In this document: one piece after another, positions 1 through 8,658 of the stretch
How the letters are laid out: each line of letters begins with the position of its first letter
Position numbering within the stretch: the stretch's first letter is position 1
NCBI RefSeq assembly: GCF_003330845.1
Contig: NZ_CP026121.1
Location: 3,267,501-3,331,500 of the forward strand
Direction: 5' to 3'
Length of the DNA stretch: 64,000 nucleotides
Source: Streptomyces sp. Go-475
GTDB taxonomy: Bacteria > Actinomycetota > Actinomycetes > Streptomycetales > Streptomycetaceae
Notes under the pieces: model-generated
What the model was told of the DNA's origin: nothing
The model's input: only the letters and a program-made list of their open reading frames with translations
The model's database searches: none
Position numbers and translations under genes: made by a program

Positions 1-131
1 TCGTCCGCGCGCGGCCGGACATCGCCGCCTCCTGGCTCGAGGCCGATCACCGGCTGGTCTTCACCCACGCCCCGGACATCGCCGGGATCATCCGCGACGG
101 ACACCGTCCGGACGGCGGGCCGGTCTCCTGA
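1..131 (+). CDS. C-terminal end of an unidentified protein (partial)
   Basis: An open frame runs in from the left edge and stops at TGA 129-131, giving 42 residues that begin VRARPDIAASWLEADHRLVF. Codons show the third-position GC bias of the neighbouring genes, and it stops 23 bases before the MerR gene on the same strand, so the two could be co-transcribed. The tail contains a short FTHAPDIAG segment that might belong to a metallo-hydrolase fold, but this is too little to assign a family. The start lies outside the window. Confidence 0.55.
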   Translation, partial: VRARPDIAASWLEADHRLVFTHAPDIAGIIRDGHRPDGGPVS

Positions 132-154
132 AGCGGCTGCGGGAGACTGGCCCC

Positions 155-928
155 ATGCTGACCATCGGCGAGCTGGCCTCGTACGCCGGAGTGACCGTGC
201 GCGCGGTGCGGCACTACCACGCCAAGGGGCTGCTGCCGGAGCCCGAGCGGGACCACTCCGGCTACCGGCGGTACGGCGCCGATGCCATCGTCGAGCTGAT
301 CAGGATCCGGACGCTCGCGGAGGCCGGGGTCCCGCTGGCGCGGGTGCGGGAGTTGCTCCGGGCCGGTGAGGAGGAGTTCGCCGCGGCGGTCGCGGACATC
401 GACAGACGGCTGGCGGCGGAGATCCGCGAGCGGCAGCGGCACCGCGCGCGGATCGCCCGCCTCACCTCGGGGGACGGTCTGGCGCTGCCCCCGGAGGTGG
501 TCGGGTTCCTGGAGCGGCTGCGGGCGCTCGGGGTCGACGAGCGGATCGTCCGGGCCGAACGCGACGGGTGGATCCCGCTCGCCGCGCGCTTCCCCGAGCG
601 CGTCGGGGAGTGGATCGCGCGCAAGCAGGAGCAGCTCGCCGACCCCGAGTTCGTCGACTTCTATCTGACCCTGGGCGAGGCTCTCGACCGGGGCGACGAC
701 GACCCGCGGCTGGTCGAACTGGCCGACCGGGTGGCCGCCTACATCACCAGGCTGGCCGAGGAGCGGGGTGAGGAGTACGTCGGCGTTGCCGGCGTCGAAC
801 CGGCGCTCGCGGCGCTGATGGACACGCTGGCGTTCGACACCGTGTCCTCCGCCCGTCGGCTCATCGAGCTGCTCGAACAGCGCGGCTGGGCGGGATGGAC
901 CCGGCTCGAGCGGGTGGAACCGACGTGA
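155..928 (+). CDS. MerR-family transcriptional regulator
   Basis: A 257-residue protein. Residues 1-70 form a classic MerR winged helix-turn-helix (MLTIGELASYAGVTVRAVRH, then the wing with SGYRRY), which in this family binds promoters with long spacers. The rest is helical with no cysteine anywhere, so it is not a metal or thiol sensor of the MerR/CueR/SoxR kind; the C-terminal part is probably a dimerisation and ligand domain of unknown specificity. ATG 155 was chosen because a GGGAG box lies 9 bases upstream and the family begins at this point. It is convergent with the SUKH-4 gene, with only about 25 GC-rich bases between the stops. The target genes cannot be read from the sequence. Confidence 0.9.
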   Translation: MLTIGELASYAGVTVRAVRHYHAKGLLPEPERDHSGYRRYGADAIVELIRIRTLAEAGVPLARVRELLRAGEEEFAAAVADIDRRLAAEIRERQRHRARIARLTSGDGLALPPEVVGFLERLRALGVDERIVRAERDGWIPLAARFPERVGEWIARKQEQLADPEFVDFYLTLGEALDRGDDDPRLVELADRVAAYITRLAEERGEEYVGVAGVEPALAALMDTLAFDTVSSARRLIELLEQRGWAGWTRLERVEPT

Positions 929-953
929 CCCGGGGGCCGGGGCCCGGGGTGTC

Positions 954-2120
954 TCACAGCACCCCGCCCGCCTCGTCCTGGAACGCGTCCGTCCAGTAGT
1001 GGCGGCCCGAGCCGCCCGCCGTGACACCCGTCGGGTCGACCGCCGACAGGACCTGGAGCATCGTCATGGCCAGCTGGTCGTAGGTGTCGGTCGTCAGCTC
1101 GTGGGCCGACTGCTCGTCGATCGCCCGCTCGCGGTGCAGGAGCCAGAGGGTGAAGGCGAGCGTCGACACGTCCGTGTTCAGGGGGTACAGCGTCGCCTCG
1201 GGCTCGCTCCAGTTCAGGACCGCGCCCGTCGCGCCGTCGACGACCAGGCTGTTGTCCTCCACCAGATGGCCGAGGCGTATCAGGCGGTCGGCCCCGGCGG
1301 GGAGGCGCGCCGGGGTGTCCGCGTCGGCGTGGTACTCGGTCAGGGTGGCCAGCGGGACGTCCGTGTCCAGGGAGAAGACGTGGGCGTCCTCCGGGAGGCC
1401 CACCTCGCGCAGGAAGCGGCGGGTCGGCTCGTGCGTGAGCGTGGCCGGGAAGTCGACGTCCTCGAAGCGCGCCACCTTGCCGGGGCCGAACTCCTGGTCC
1501 AGCAGGCGGTGCGGGAGGTCCAGGGAGAGGCCGGAGGCGCCGCCGCGGCCCGCGACCAGGGACAGGGGGCGGATCAGCGCCGCCATCTTCCAGAACGGGG
1601 CCGGTTCGCCGTCCGCGCCGTCCCGGAAGACCGCCAGGAGGTGCTGGGACGCCTCCGCCACCGCCTTCGGGCCGTAGCGGCCGGCGTAGGAGGCGAACTG
1701 GCCGCGCAGCCCCGCGAGTTCGTCCGTCGCCTCCGCGAAGCGGACCAGCGTCCGCAGGGAGGGGGCCAGGGGGCGGCGGTCCATGAGGTCGGGCCGGTCG
1801 TGCAGGAGGTGCGTCGTCGAGACCTCGCCCGTCGCGCCGTCCAGCAGGACCGATTCCGTCTCCAGGCCCGCCGGGCCCAGGAGTCCGCCTATCACCAGCT
1901 GCTCGCGCAGCTCGGCCGACAGCCGGCCGTCCGCCTCGCCCGTCGAGTCCGCCAGCGTGCGCAGGCCGTCCCGGCGCAGCCCGTCGAAGCTCAGCACGCC
2001 GCTGTCGGACGGCAGGCCGGGCCCGGTCAGCCAGTGCCGCGTCGACGCGTGTGTCACCCACGGGTCCAGTTCGGACTCGGTCAGGGTGATCACCGCGGCA
2101 CCGGCGTCGGTCGTACTCAT
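954..2120 (-). CDS. Tandem SUKH-4-like domain protein (immunity-type fold)
   Basis: A 388-residue cytoplasmic protein made of two similar halves. Each half ends in the SUKH-4 hallmark of a short hydrophobic strand followed by an Asp-Gly-Ala-Thr-Gly turn: SVLLDGATGEVSTTH near residue 100 and SLVVDGATGAVLNWS near residue 300. Each half also has a LxxGLP-type N-terminal motif (TGPGLPSDSGVLSF near residue 32; REVGLPEDAHVFSL near residue 230). SUKH proteins are known mainly as immunity proteins against polymorphic toxins, but Streptomyces carry many without a partner toxin. No toxin gene is seen next door, so the role is open. ATG 2120 was taken as start. A 170-base non-coding stretch upstream (2121-2290) should hold its promoter. 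Confidence 0.7.
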   Translation of the reverse strand: MSTTDAGAAVITLTESELDPWVTHASTRHWLTGPGLPSDSGVLSFDGLRRDGLRTLADSTGEADGRLSAELREQLVIGGLLGPAGLETESVLLDGATGEVSTTHLLHDRPDLMDRRPLAPSLRTLVRFAEATDELAGLRGQFASYAGRYGPKAVAEASQHLLAVFRDGADGEPAPFWKMAALIRPLSLVAGRGGASGLSLDLPHRLLDQEFGPGKVARFEDVDFPATLTHEPTRRFLREVGLPEDAHVFSLDTDVPLATLTEYHADADTPARLPAGADRLIRLGHLVEDNSLVVDGATGAVLNWSEPEATLYPLNTDVSTLAFTLWLLHRERAIDEQSAHELTTDTYDQLAMTMLQVLSAVDPTGVTAGGSGRHYWTDAFQDEAGGVL

Positions 2121-2290
2121 GGGCTCCCCCGCATGTGCTTGCTCACCATCCCCTGGCGGAGCACGGCAGACCGCCCGGCCAGGCCCGGCAGCCGTCCCCC
2201 ACTGCCCAGAACACTACGCCCCACCACTGACAACGCCCCGGAACAGCGACACGTGCCCAGCGACCACAACGCGCCCGTCTCTCATGACGC

Positions 2291-2830
2291 TCAGACGACC
2301 CTGGCGCGTTCCCTTCCCGCCAGAATCTCCTCGACCGTCTGCTCCACCGTCAGCTCCGAGGTGTCGAGCCACAGCCCGATCCGCGGCGTCCGCGCGCGCA
2401 GTTCCTCGTCCAGCGCCCCGACCGTCCAGCCGCCGCCGTATCCCGTCTTCGGCCGCGCCGCCTCCCGCGCGGCGACCGCCTCGGGGCGCGGCGCGAGGAC
2501 GACCACGTACAGCGGACGGGTGCGCACCAGGCCGGTGTACGCCCTCAAGTCCTCGCCGAGCACCACGTCCTGGACGACCGCCGTGAAACCGGCCTCGGCG
2601 TACGCGTCGGCCGTCGCCGCCGACAGCCGGTAGCGCAGGAGGAGTTGGGCCCGCGCCTCGCCGTCCGCGCCGGGGGTGTACTCCTCCCGGCCCGTGACGA
2701 TCATGCGCCGGAACGCGTCGCCGCGGACGTGCGCGGCCCTCGGCAGCGTCTCGGCCAGCGCCTGCGCGACCGTGGACTTGCCGGCCGCCATGACGCCGGT
2801 GACCAGCACGACCCCGCCCGCGAGGCGCAT
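2291..2830 (-). CDS. Small P-loop kinase / phosphotransferase-like ATPase
   Basis: A 179-residue protein with a Walker A motif right at the N-terminus (VLVTGVMAAGKSTVAQALAE), as in chloramphenicol-phosphotransferase-like and adenylate-kinase-like small-molecule kinases. An HVRGDAFRRM segment near residue 33 would form the acceptor-site acid. The substrate is unknown. ATG 2830 overlaps the TGA of the molybdenum hydroxylase large subunit by one base (TGATG), so it is translationally coupled as the last gene of that operon. That argues for a job in cofactor, purine or substrate handling with the hydroxylase, but this is inference from position only. Confidence 0.75.
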   Translation of the reverse strand: MRLAGGVVLVTGVMAAGKSTVAQALAETLPRAAHVRGDAFRRMIVTGREEYTPGADGEARAQLLLRYRLSAATADAYAEAGFTAVVQDVVLGEDLRAYTGLVRTRPLYVVVLAPRPEAVAAREAARPKTGYGGGWTVGALDEELRARTPRIGLWLDTSELTVEQTVEEILAGRERARVV

Positions 2831-5142
2831 CAGGAGCGGTCCGTGACCACCGCGGCCTGCGGGCGGATCGGCAGCCGGTTCACGGGGCGGCCCGTCGCGG
2901 CCCGCACGGCGGACGCGATGGCCGCCGGGGACGTCACGACCGGTACGGCGCTGACCGCCTTGGCCCCGAACGGCGCGACCACGTCCCGTTCCTCGACCAG
3001 CCGGACGATGCGGATGTCGGGCGCGTCGAGGGCGGTCGGGAGGGCGTATCCGGTGAGGTCCGGGTGGCGGATCAGGCCGCGCGGCGTGCGGAGGTTCTCC
3101 GTGAGCGCGATGCCCAGGCCCTGGGTCACGCCCCCCTCGATCCGGGCGGCCAGCTGGGCCGGGTTCAGGACCCGGCCCACGTCCTGGGCGACGGCCAGTT
3201 CCACGACCCGCACGGAACCGAGCTCGATGTCGACGTCCACCACCGCGCGGATCGCGCAGAAGGCCATGCCCACGAAGGCGTCGCCCTGGCCGGCCTCGTT
3301 CAGCGGCTCGGTGGGGTGCGGGCGGCACTGGGCGGTGGCCCACAGTTCCTTGCCGTCCATCGCCTCGCTGACGGTCGTCGAGAGGACCCCGTCGTACGAG
3401 GTGATCTTGCCGTCGGTGATCTGGAGCAGCTCCGTGGACATGCCGAACTTGTGCGCGAGCGGCTGGAGGAGCTGCGTCCGGACCATCTTGGCCGCGCGCT
3501 CCACCGCACCGCCCGACACCCACGTGTGCCGGCCGCGGCAGCCCGCGCCCGCGGGGGGCTGATCGGTGTCGACGGGCGCCACGTGCACCTCGTCGATGCC
3601 GAGGGTCTCCTGGACGATCTGCCGGGCCAGCGTCGTGAAGCCCTGGCCGGTCTCGACGGCCGCGCACAGCACCGTCGCGACGCCGTCATGGACCTTCACG
3701 GTCGCCGTGGACACCTCGTCCGCGCCCTCCGCGCCGAGCATGTGCACCATGCCCACGCCGTAGCCCACGCCCCGGCGCACCGCGCCCGGTTCGCCCGCGC
3801 CCTCGGGACCGCCGGGCAGCAGCCACTCGTCCTCGGGGGTGTCCTTCGGAAGGGGCGGCAGGGGGAAGTCCCGGACGGCCTGGAGCAGTTCCGCGACCGG
3901 GGCCGGGCAGGTCACGGTCTGGCCGGTCGGCAGCACGTCGCCGGTCGCCATGGCGTTGCGCAGCCGCACCTCGGCCGGGTCGAGGCCGAGCTTCTTGGCG
4001 ATCTTGTCCATCTGCGCCTCGTAGGCGGCGCAGACCTGCATGGCACCCTCGCCGCGCACATGGCCGGACGGGGGGTTGTTGGTGCGGACGGCCCAACCCT
4101 CGATGAAGGCGTTCGGGACGACGTACGGGCCGCAGGCGAAGGCGACGGCGGCGGCCAGGGCGTCGGCGGATGTGTCGGCGTAGGCGCCCGCGTCGAGCAG
4201 GATCTGCGCCTCGACCTTGACGAGTCTGCCCTCGCCGTCGGCGTGGTGCCGGTAGCGCAGCAGGGTGGGGTGGCGGTGGGCGTGGCCGAGGAAGGACTCC
4301 TCGCGCGTGGCGGTGAGCTTCACCGGGCAGCCGGTGCGCAGCGCCAGCAGGCCGAGCGGCAGCTGGAAGCCCTGGTCCTCGCGGTCGGCCGTGGCCCCGG
4401 GGACGCCGGTGACGACGACCTTCACGCGCTCGGGTTCCAGGCCGAACGCGGCGGCGGCCGTGTCGCGGTCGGCGTGCGGGTCGGTGGAGGCGAGGTACAG
4501 CTCCACGCCGCCGTCCGGGCGCGGTACGGCCAGGCCCGCCTCGGCGCCGATGGGCGCGGGGTCCTGGCGGCCGATGCGGTACAGGCCCTCGACGACGATC
4601 TCGCCGGCCGCCTCCGGGTCGCCGTGGCGCAGCGGGATGTGCCGGATCAGGTTGCCGTCGGGGTGCAGCGGCTCCGCCTCGAAGGCCTGCTCGGGGTCGG
4701 TCACCGGGTCGAGCACCTCGTACTCGACGATGACGGCGGCCGCCGCCATGCGCGCGGTGTCCGGGTGGTCGGCGGCGACGGCGGCGATGGGCTCGCCGTG
4801 GTGGCGCACGACCTCGGAGGCGAAGACCGGGCGGTCGGCCTTGCCGCGGCCGTGCAGCGGGCTGCCGGGGACGTCCTCGTGGGTGACGACGGCGCGGACG
4901 CCGGGCATCTCGCGCGCGTGGGTGGTGTCGATGGACACGATGCGCGCGTGCGGGTGCGGTGAGCGCAGCACGGCCGCCCACAGCAGGCCCTCGGCCCACA
5001 GGTCGGCGGCGTACGGGAAGGTGCCCTCCGTCTTGGCGCGGGCGTCGGCGGCCGGGAGGGAGGCGCCGAGGCCGTGCGGCAGTGGTTCGGGGGCGGCCTC
5101 CGCGGCCTGTGCGGCCTGCGCGGTGGCTGCTTCGTTGCTCAC
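2830..5142 (-). CDS. Molybdenum hydroxylase large (Mo-cofactor binding) subunit, xanthine dehydrogenase family
   Basis: 770 residues, with an N-terminal a/b-hammerhead domain (about 25-145: GASLPAADARAKTEGTFPYA, then HPHARIVSID) followed by the molybdopterin-binding domains. VRGEGAMQV stands near residue 358 where active xanthine dehydrogenases usually show FRGFGxPQ, and ETGQGFTTLARQIVQETLG stands near residue 505. Near the C-terminus the usual GVGEPP motif, whose Glu is the catalytic base, is replaced by AKAVSAVPVV (codons around 2937-2975), so the canonical catalytic glutamate appears to be missing. The gene overlaps the Fe-S subunit gene upstream (stop 5139, start 5142) and the kinase gene downstream. 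It forms an oxidoreductase complex with those two subunits, but the substrate is unknown and may not be xanthine. Confidence 0.85.
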   Translation of the reverse strand: MSNEAATAQAAQAAEAAPEPLPHGLGASLPAADARAKTEGTFPYAADLWAEGLLWAAVLRSPHPHARIVSIDTTHAREMPGVRAVVTHEDVPGSPLHGRGKADRPVFASEVVRHHGEPIAAVAADHPDTARMAAAAVIVEYEVLDPVTDPEQAFEAEPLHPDGNLIRHIPLRHGDPEAAGEIVVEGLYRIGRQDPAPIGAEAGLAVPRPDGGVELYLASTDPHADRDTAAAAFGLEPERVKVVVTGVPGATADREDQGFQLPLGLLALRTGCPVKLTATREESFLGHAHRHPTLLRYRHHADGEGRLVKVEAQILLDAGAYADTSADALAAAVAFACGPYVVPNAFIEGWAVRTNNPPSGHVRGEGAMQVCAAYEAQMDKIAKKLGLDPAEVRLRNAMATGDVLPTGQTVTCPAPVAELLQAVRDFPLPPLPKDTPEDEWLLPGGPEGAGEPGAVRRGVGYGVGMVHMLGAEGADEVSTATVKVHDGVATVLCAAVETGQGFTTLARQIVQETLGIDEVHVAPVDTDQPPAGAGCRGRHTWVSGGAVERAAKMVRTQLLQPLAHKFGMSTELLQITDGKITSYDGVLSTTVSEAMDGKELWATAQCRPHPTEPLNEAGQGDAFVGMAFCAIRAVVDVDIELGSVRVVELAVAQDVGRVLNPAQLAARIEGGVTQGLGIALTENLRTPRGLIRHPDLTGYALPTALDAPDIRIVRLVEERDVVAPFGAKAVSAVPVVTSPAAIASAVRAATGRPVNRLPIRPQAAVVTDRS

Positions 5143-7508
5143 GCCTGGCCTCCGTCCTGGCCGTAGGGCTGGTCATGCGGGTCCGGGGAGTGCGGGTCCC
5201 GCGCGTGCGGGTCCTGCGCGTGCAGTTCCTGCCCGTGCGGTTCCTGCGGGTGCCGTTCGGGGGGCGCGCCGAAGGCCGACGGGTGTACGCCGCCGGCGCC
5301 CGGGCCCGCCTGGTGCGGGATGCGGGCCTCGTCGGCGTCGCCGTCGGCGGGCGCGGCGTGTGCCTCGCGCTCGGCGACGACCTCCTTGACGGCGTCCACC
5401 ACGCCCCGGTAGCCGGAGCAGCGGCACAGGTTGCCGCACAGCGCCTGGCGGGTCTCCAGCTCCGTGGGGGCCGGGTTGCCCTCCAGCAGGTCGTGCACGG
5501 TCATCGCCATGCCCGGGACGCAGAAGCCGCACTGCACGGCGCCGCAGCGCGCGAGCGCCCGCTGCACGTCCGAGGGCTGCCCGTCCTCGGCCAGGCCTTC
5601 CACGGTACGGACCTCGCTGCCGGCGGCGGTCACGGCCGGGACCAGGCAGGAGGCGACGAGCCGCCCGTCGACCTGGACGTTGCACGCCCCGCACTCGCCC
5701 TGCGAGCAGCCGTCCTTGGCACCGGCGAGCCCGAGCCGCTCACGCAGCACGTACAGCAGCGACTCGCCGATCCACGCGTCGGTGACGGGGCGGTCGGTGC
5801 CGTTGACGCGCAGGACGTAGGAGGCGAGGGGGTGCTCCTCCTGCGGGGCCGTGGGCGATGCGTCCTGGGGGGCGGCGGACGGGTCGTCCGGGGTGTCCGC
5901 CGGGTCGTGCGAGGCCGGGGGGTCCTCCGGCGCCGGGTCGCCGGGCGTCTCGCCGTCGGCGCCCGGGGCGTCGGCGCTCTCCGGTCCGGCCTCCGCGTCC
6001 GCCATGGCCGGGAGGGGCTCGGCGGACGACTCGGCCGACGACTGGGCGGGCGGCTCGGCGGGGGCGTCAGCGCCCTCCGTGGCGCCTGCGGCGCCCTCGG
6101 CGGGCTCACCGGGTCCGGGAGCGGCTTGTGAGGCCTCCTGGGCGCCCTGGGCGGGTTCGACGCCTTCCGGCTCCGCCGCGTCCGCCACCTCCACCGCGTC
6201 CGCCTCCGGTGAGGGCGCGAGCGCGGGCTCCTCGGGGAACTCCCCGGGGTGCTCGGCGTACGGCTGCTCGGGGGCGTGACCGGCGGGTGCGGGCTGCTCG
6301 GGGGCGTGCGCGTCGGGGCCGGGGTGCTCGGGGGCGTGCGTGTCGGAGCCGGAGTAGTCCTCCGGGGTGTGTACGCCCGCCTGTTCCGGATCGTGGCCGG
6401 TGAAGTGGGAGGGGTCGGCGAAGCCGGACGGCTCCGGCGCGTGGCCGGCCGCCGACGGTTCGCCCGCGTGACCGGCTTCCGTGGGCTCCCCCTGCGCCTG
6501 ACCAGCGGTCGGCTGCCCGGGCACGGGCTCGCCCGGGCCCGCCTCGGGCAGGTGGCCGCCGTGGGTCGGGTCCGACTCGGGCGGCAGGTGGCCGCCGTGC
6601 GTCGCCTCCGTCTCCTGGTGCAGGGGCGCGGCAGGCGGCTGCTCCGGGGCGGCGTATCCGGAGGCCGGCCCGGGAACGCCCGCACCGTACCCATGGTCCT
6701 GGTCGTGCCCGTACCCCTGCTCCTGGTCGTACCCCTGGCCCTGCTCGGCGCCGTGCGGGTAACCCGTGCCGGACGGGTCCTGCGCGGCGGGCTCCTGCGG
6801 AGCGGGCTGACCCCACGGCTGCCCGGCCGCCTGGGTGGCCCACGGGGCGGGCGCGCCGCCCGGGAGCGTGGCCGGTGGGGTACCGCCCCACTGCTCGACC
6901 AGCGCGGACGTGGTGAACTCGCCCGACTCGTCCGGAAGGTCTCCCCCGGCGACGGGGATGGACCACTGCCCGGTCACGTCATGGCCGGGCGCGGCCTCGG
7001 CCCCCGCGGCCTCCTCGAAGTTCCACTGCCCGGTGGCGCCGGGGTGGTACGTGAAGCGGTCGTCCCCGCCGTGCGGCCGCGCCCCCGCGTCGGTGCCGTA
7101 CGGCGTACCGGAGCCGTACGGCGCGCCGGAACCGTAGGGCGCGCCGGAGCCGTAGGCCGCGTCAGAGCCGTAGGGCTGCTCCCCCACGTCCTGCCCCTGC
7201 TGGTGCACCGCGTGCGGGTCGTGCGGGTCGTGCCACTGGGCGCCGTCGACGGGCGCGCCGGGCGCCGGCCACGCGCCGGTGGCGGCGGGGTCGGTGCCGG
7301 CCGTCGTCGCGGGATTGACCGTTATCTGCGGCGGTACGTAGCCGTGGCCGGGCGCGGCGAGGGGGCTGTCGGCGGCCAGCAGGGCGTCGACGCCCCCCTC
7401 GGGCAGTTCGACGAAGGCGGTGGCGCCGTCGTCGTACTCGCCCTGGGGCAGCGGGTCCCAGCGGCTCCCGCCCCGGGGCGTGCCCTCTCCGTGCTGGTCG
7501 TCGGTCAC
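5139..7508 (-). CDS. Molybdenum hydroxylase [2Fe-2S] subunit with a giant disordered N-terminal extension
   Basis: 789 residues, although the family is normally 160-200. The Fe-S part begins only at about residue 555 (SYVLRVNGTDRPV). It carries the plant-type ferredoxin cluster ligands in CSQGECGACNVQVDGRLVASC-like spacing near residue 600, and the second-cluster ligands CGAVQCGFCVPG and CGNLCRCSGYRG near residues 655-700. It would pass electrons from Mo to FAD. Residues 1-550 are low complexity: YGSGAPYGSG repeats near 125-150, then a Pro/Glu/His/Ala-rich stretch with many HAPEQ and THGGHLP units. The last 45 residues are His/Asp/Pro repeats (DPHARDPHSPDPHD). GTG 7508 overlaps the stop of the FAD subunit gene (GTGA). 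No frame break was seen along the extension, and codon bias is typical throughout. Confidence 0.85.
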   Translation of the reverse strand: MTDDQHGEGTPRGGSRWDPLPQGEYDDGATAFVELPEGGVDALLAADSPLAAPGHGYVPPQITVNPATTAGTDPAATGAWPAPGAPVDGAQWHDPHDPHAVHQQGQDVGEQPYGSDAAYGSGAPYGSGAPYGSGTPYGTDAGARPHGGDDRFTYHPGATGQWNFEEAAGAEAAPGHDVTGQWSIPVAGGDLPDESGEFTTSALVEQWGGTPPATLPGGAPAPWATQAAGQPWGQPAPQEPAAQDPSGTGYPHGAEQGQGYDQEQGYGHDQDHGYGAGVPGPASGYAAPEQPPAAPLHQETEATHGGHLPPESDPTHGGHLPEAGPGEPVPGQPTAGQAQGEPTEAGHAGEPSAAGHAPEPSGFADPSHFTGHDPEQAGVHTPEDYSGSDTHAPEHPGPDAHAPEQPAPAGHAPEQPYAEHPGEFPEEPALAPSPEADAVEVADAAEPEGVEPAQGAQEASQAAPGPGEPAEGAAGATEGADAPAEPPAQSSAESSAEPLPAMADAEAGPESADAPGADGETPGDPAPEDPPASHDPADTPDDPSAAPQDASPTAPQEEHPLASYVLRVNGTDRPVTDAWIGESLLYVLRERLGLAGAKDGCSQGECGACNVQVDGRLVASCLVPAVTAAGSEVRTVEGLAEDGQPSDVQRALARCGAVQCGFCVPGMAMTVHDLLEGNPAPTELETRQALCGNLCRCSGYRGVVDAVKEVVAEREAHAAPADGDADEARIPHQAGPGAGGVHPSAFGAPPERHPQEPHGQELHAQDPHARDPHSPDPHDQPYGQDGGQA

Positions 7509-8398
7509 GACAGCGCCCTCCCCAGTGCTCGTCGGGCCAGCGCGGCGACGGTGCGCCGCAGGTGCAGTACGGCGGGCGGGAGCTGCGGTACGGAGCCGTC
7601 CTCGCCCGGGGCCGCGTCGGGGATGCAGGCCGCGGCGACGTACTCCCCGAAGGCGCTCAGGGCCTCGGGGACGAGCGCGCGGTTGTTGTCCCAGTCGATG
7701 AGTTGGCCGACCCACTGCTCGGCCTCCAGGGGCCGCAGCGGCATCGGCGCTATGGCGCCCACCGCGCAGCGCACGCCCCGGCGCGCGGGGTCCAGGACCA
7801 GCGCCACGGAGGCGACCGCGCGGCCCGGGCCGGTGCGGCCGGTCGCCTTCAGGAAGACCTGCGGGGCGTGCAGCAGCGGCACGCGCACGTAGCCGATGAG
7901 TTCCCCCGCGCGCAGCATGTCCATCCCGGCGAGCAGGTGCGACACCGGGATCTCCCGGCGGGCGCCGCCCGGGCCCGCGATGATCAGGGTGGCCTCCAGG
8001 GCGGCCAGGACCGGCAGCGCGTCGCCGGTGGGGGCGGCCGAGGCGATGTTGCCGCCCAGGGTGCCCGCGTTGCGGATGTGCGGCGGCCCGGCGGCGCGCG
8101 CGGCGGCGGCGAGCGCCGGGATCAGGGCCGCGAAGTCGGGGCGGCCCATGCGCGCGTGCGTGAGGCCGGCGCCGAGCAGCGCGTGGCCGTCCTGGTACTG
8201 CCAGCCGCGGATCTCGCTGATCCGGCCGAGTCCCACCAGCGCGGCGGGCCTGAGCTGCCCGGAGTTGACGGCGGCCATCAGGTCGGTGCCGCCCGCGACG
8301 GGCACGGCGGCGGGCACGGCGGTGAGAGCCGCGACGGCCTCGTCCAGCGTCGTGGGCAGCGTGACGGCCTGCGCCGCCTGCGGTGCGTGCGTGGTCAA
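7505..8398 (-). CDS. Molybdenum hydroxylase FAD-binding subunit
   Basis: 297 residues of the CO-dehydrogenase/xanthine-dehydrogenase medium-subunit family. The two FAD-pyrophosphate motifs are visible: AAVPVAGGTDLMAAVNSG near residue 25 and RNAGTLGGNIASAAPTGD near residue 105. It takes electrons from the Fe-S subunit and passes them to an acceptor. The start is a TTG at 8396-8398, giving TTHAPQAAQAVTLPTT; it has a GGGAAGGGG box 9 bases upstream and no better ATG or GTG nearby. It is first of four overlapping leftward genes (FAD, Fe-S, Mo, kinase), joined by 4-base, 4-base and 1-base overlaps, so one transcript is very likely. The promoter should lie in 8399-8658. Confidence 0.85.
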   Translation of the reverse strand: MTTHAPQAAQAVTLPTTLDEAVAALTAVPAAVPVAGGTDLMAAVNSGQLRPAALVGLGRISEIRGWQYQDGHALLGAGLTHARMGRPDFAALIPALAAAARAAGPPHIRNAGTLGGNIASAAPTGDALPVLAALEATLIIAGPGGARREIPVSHLLAGMDMLRAGELIGYVRVPLLHAPQVFLKATGRTGPGRAVASVALVLDPARRGVRCAVGAIAPMPLRPLEAEQWVGQLIDWDNNRALVPEALSAFGEYVAAACIPDAAPGEDGSVPQLPPAVLHLRRTVAALARRALGRALS

Positions 8399-8658
8399 AC
8401 CGGCTGCCCCTTCCCGCTGCCCCACCTGGTCCCACCTGTGCTGCCGTACGGTACGTGCTGACAGGGCGGACGTGGCAACTCTGGCACATCTTGGCGAGAG
8501 CCGAAGACACGGGTCCGCTAGGAGGCATTCGCCCACCTCACCGGCGAGATGGTCCGTTTTCGCACGGCTTCGCCAGTGCGTGCCGATTGGCACTTTCGGT
8601 GACCCTTGTGCGCTTTTTCCGTGGCCTGTTCGAGCTGTTCGGTCGCAACGGCCGGGTG
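8399..8658 (-). promoter_or_regulatory. Promoter region of the molybdenum hydroxylase operon
   Basis: A 260-base gap lies upstream of the TTG start. It contains a small perfect inverted repeat at 8580-8593 (GTGCC-4-GGCAC) that could be an operator. No gene is seen in it. The exact promoter elements could not be fixed by eye. Confidence 0.4.

Noticed and set aside
8482..8497. TGGCAC-ATC-TTGGC, looking like a sigma-54 promoter
   Set aside because: The spacing is wrong for -24/-12 elements, and Streptomyces are not known to have RpoN.
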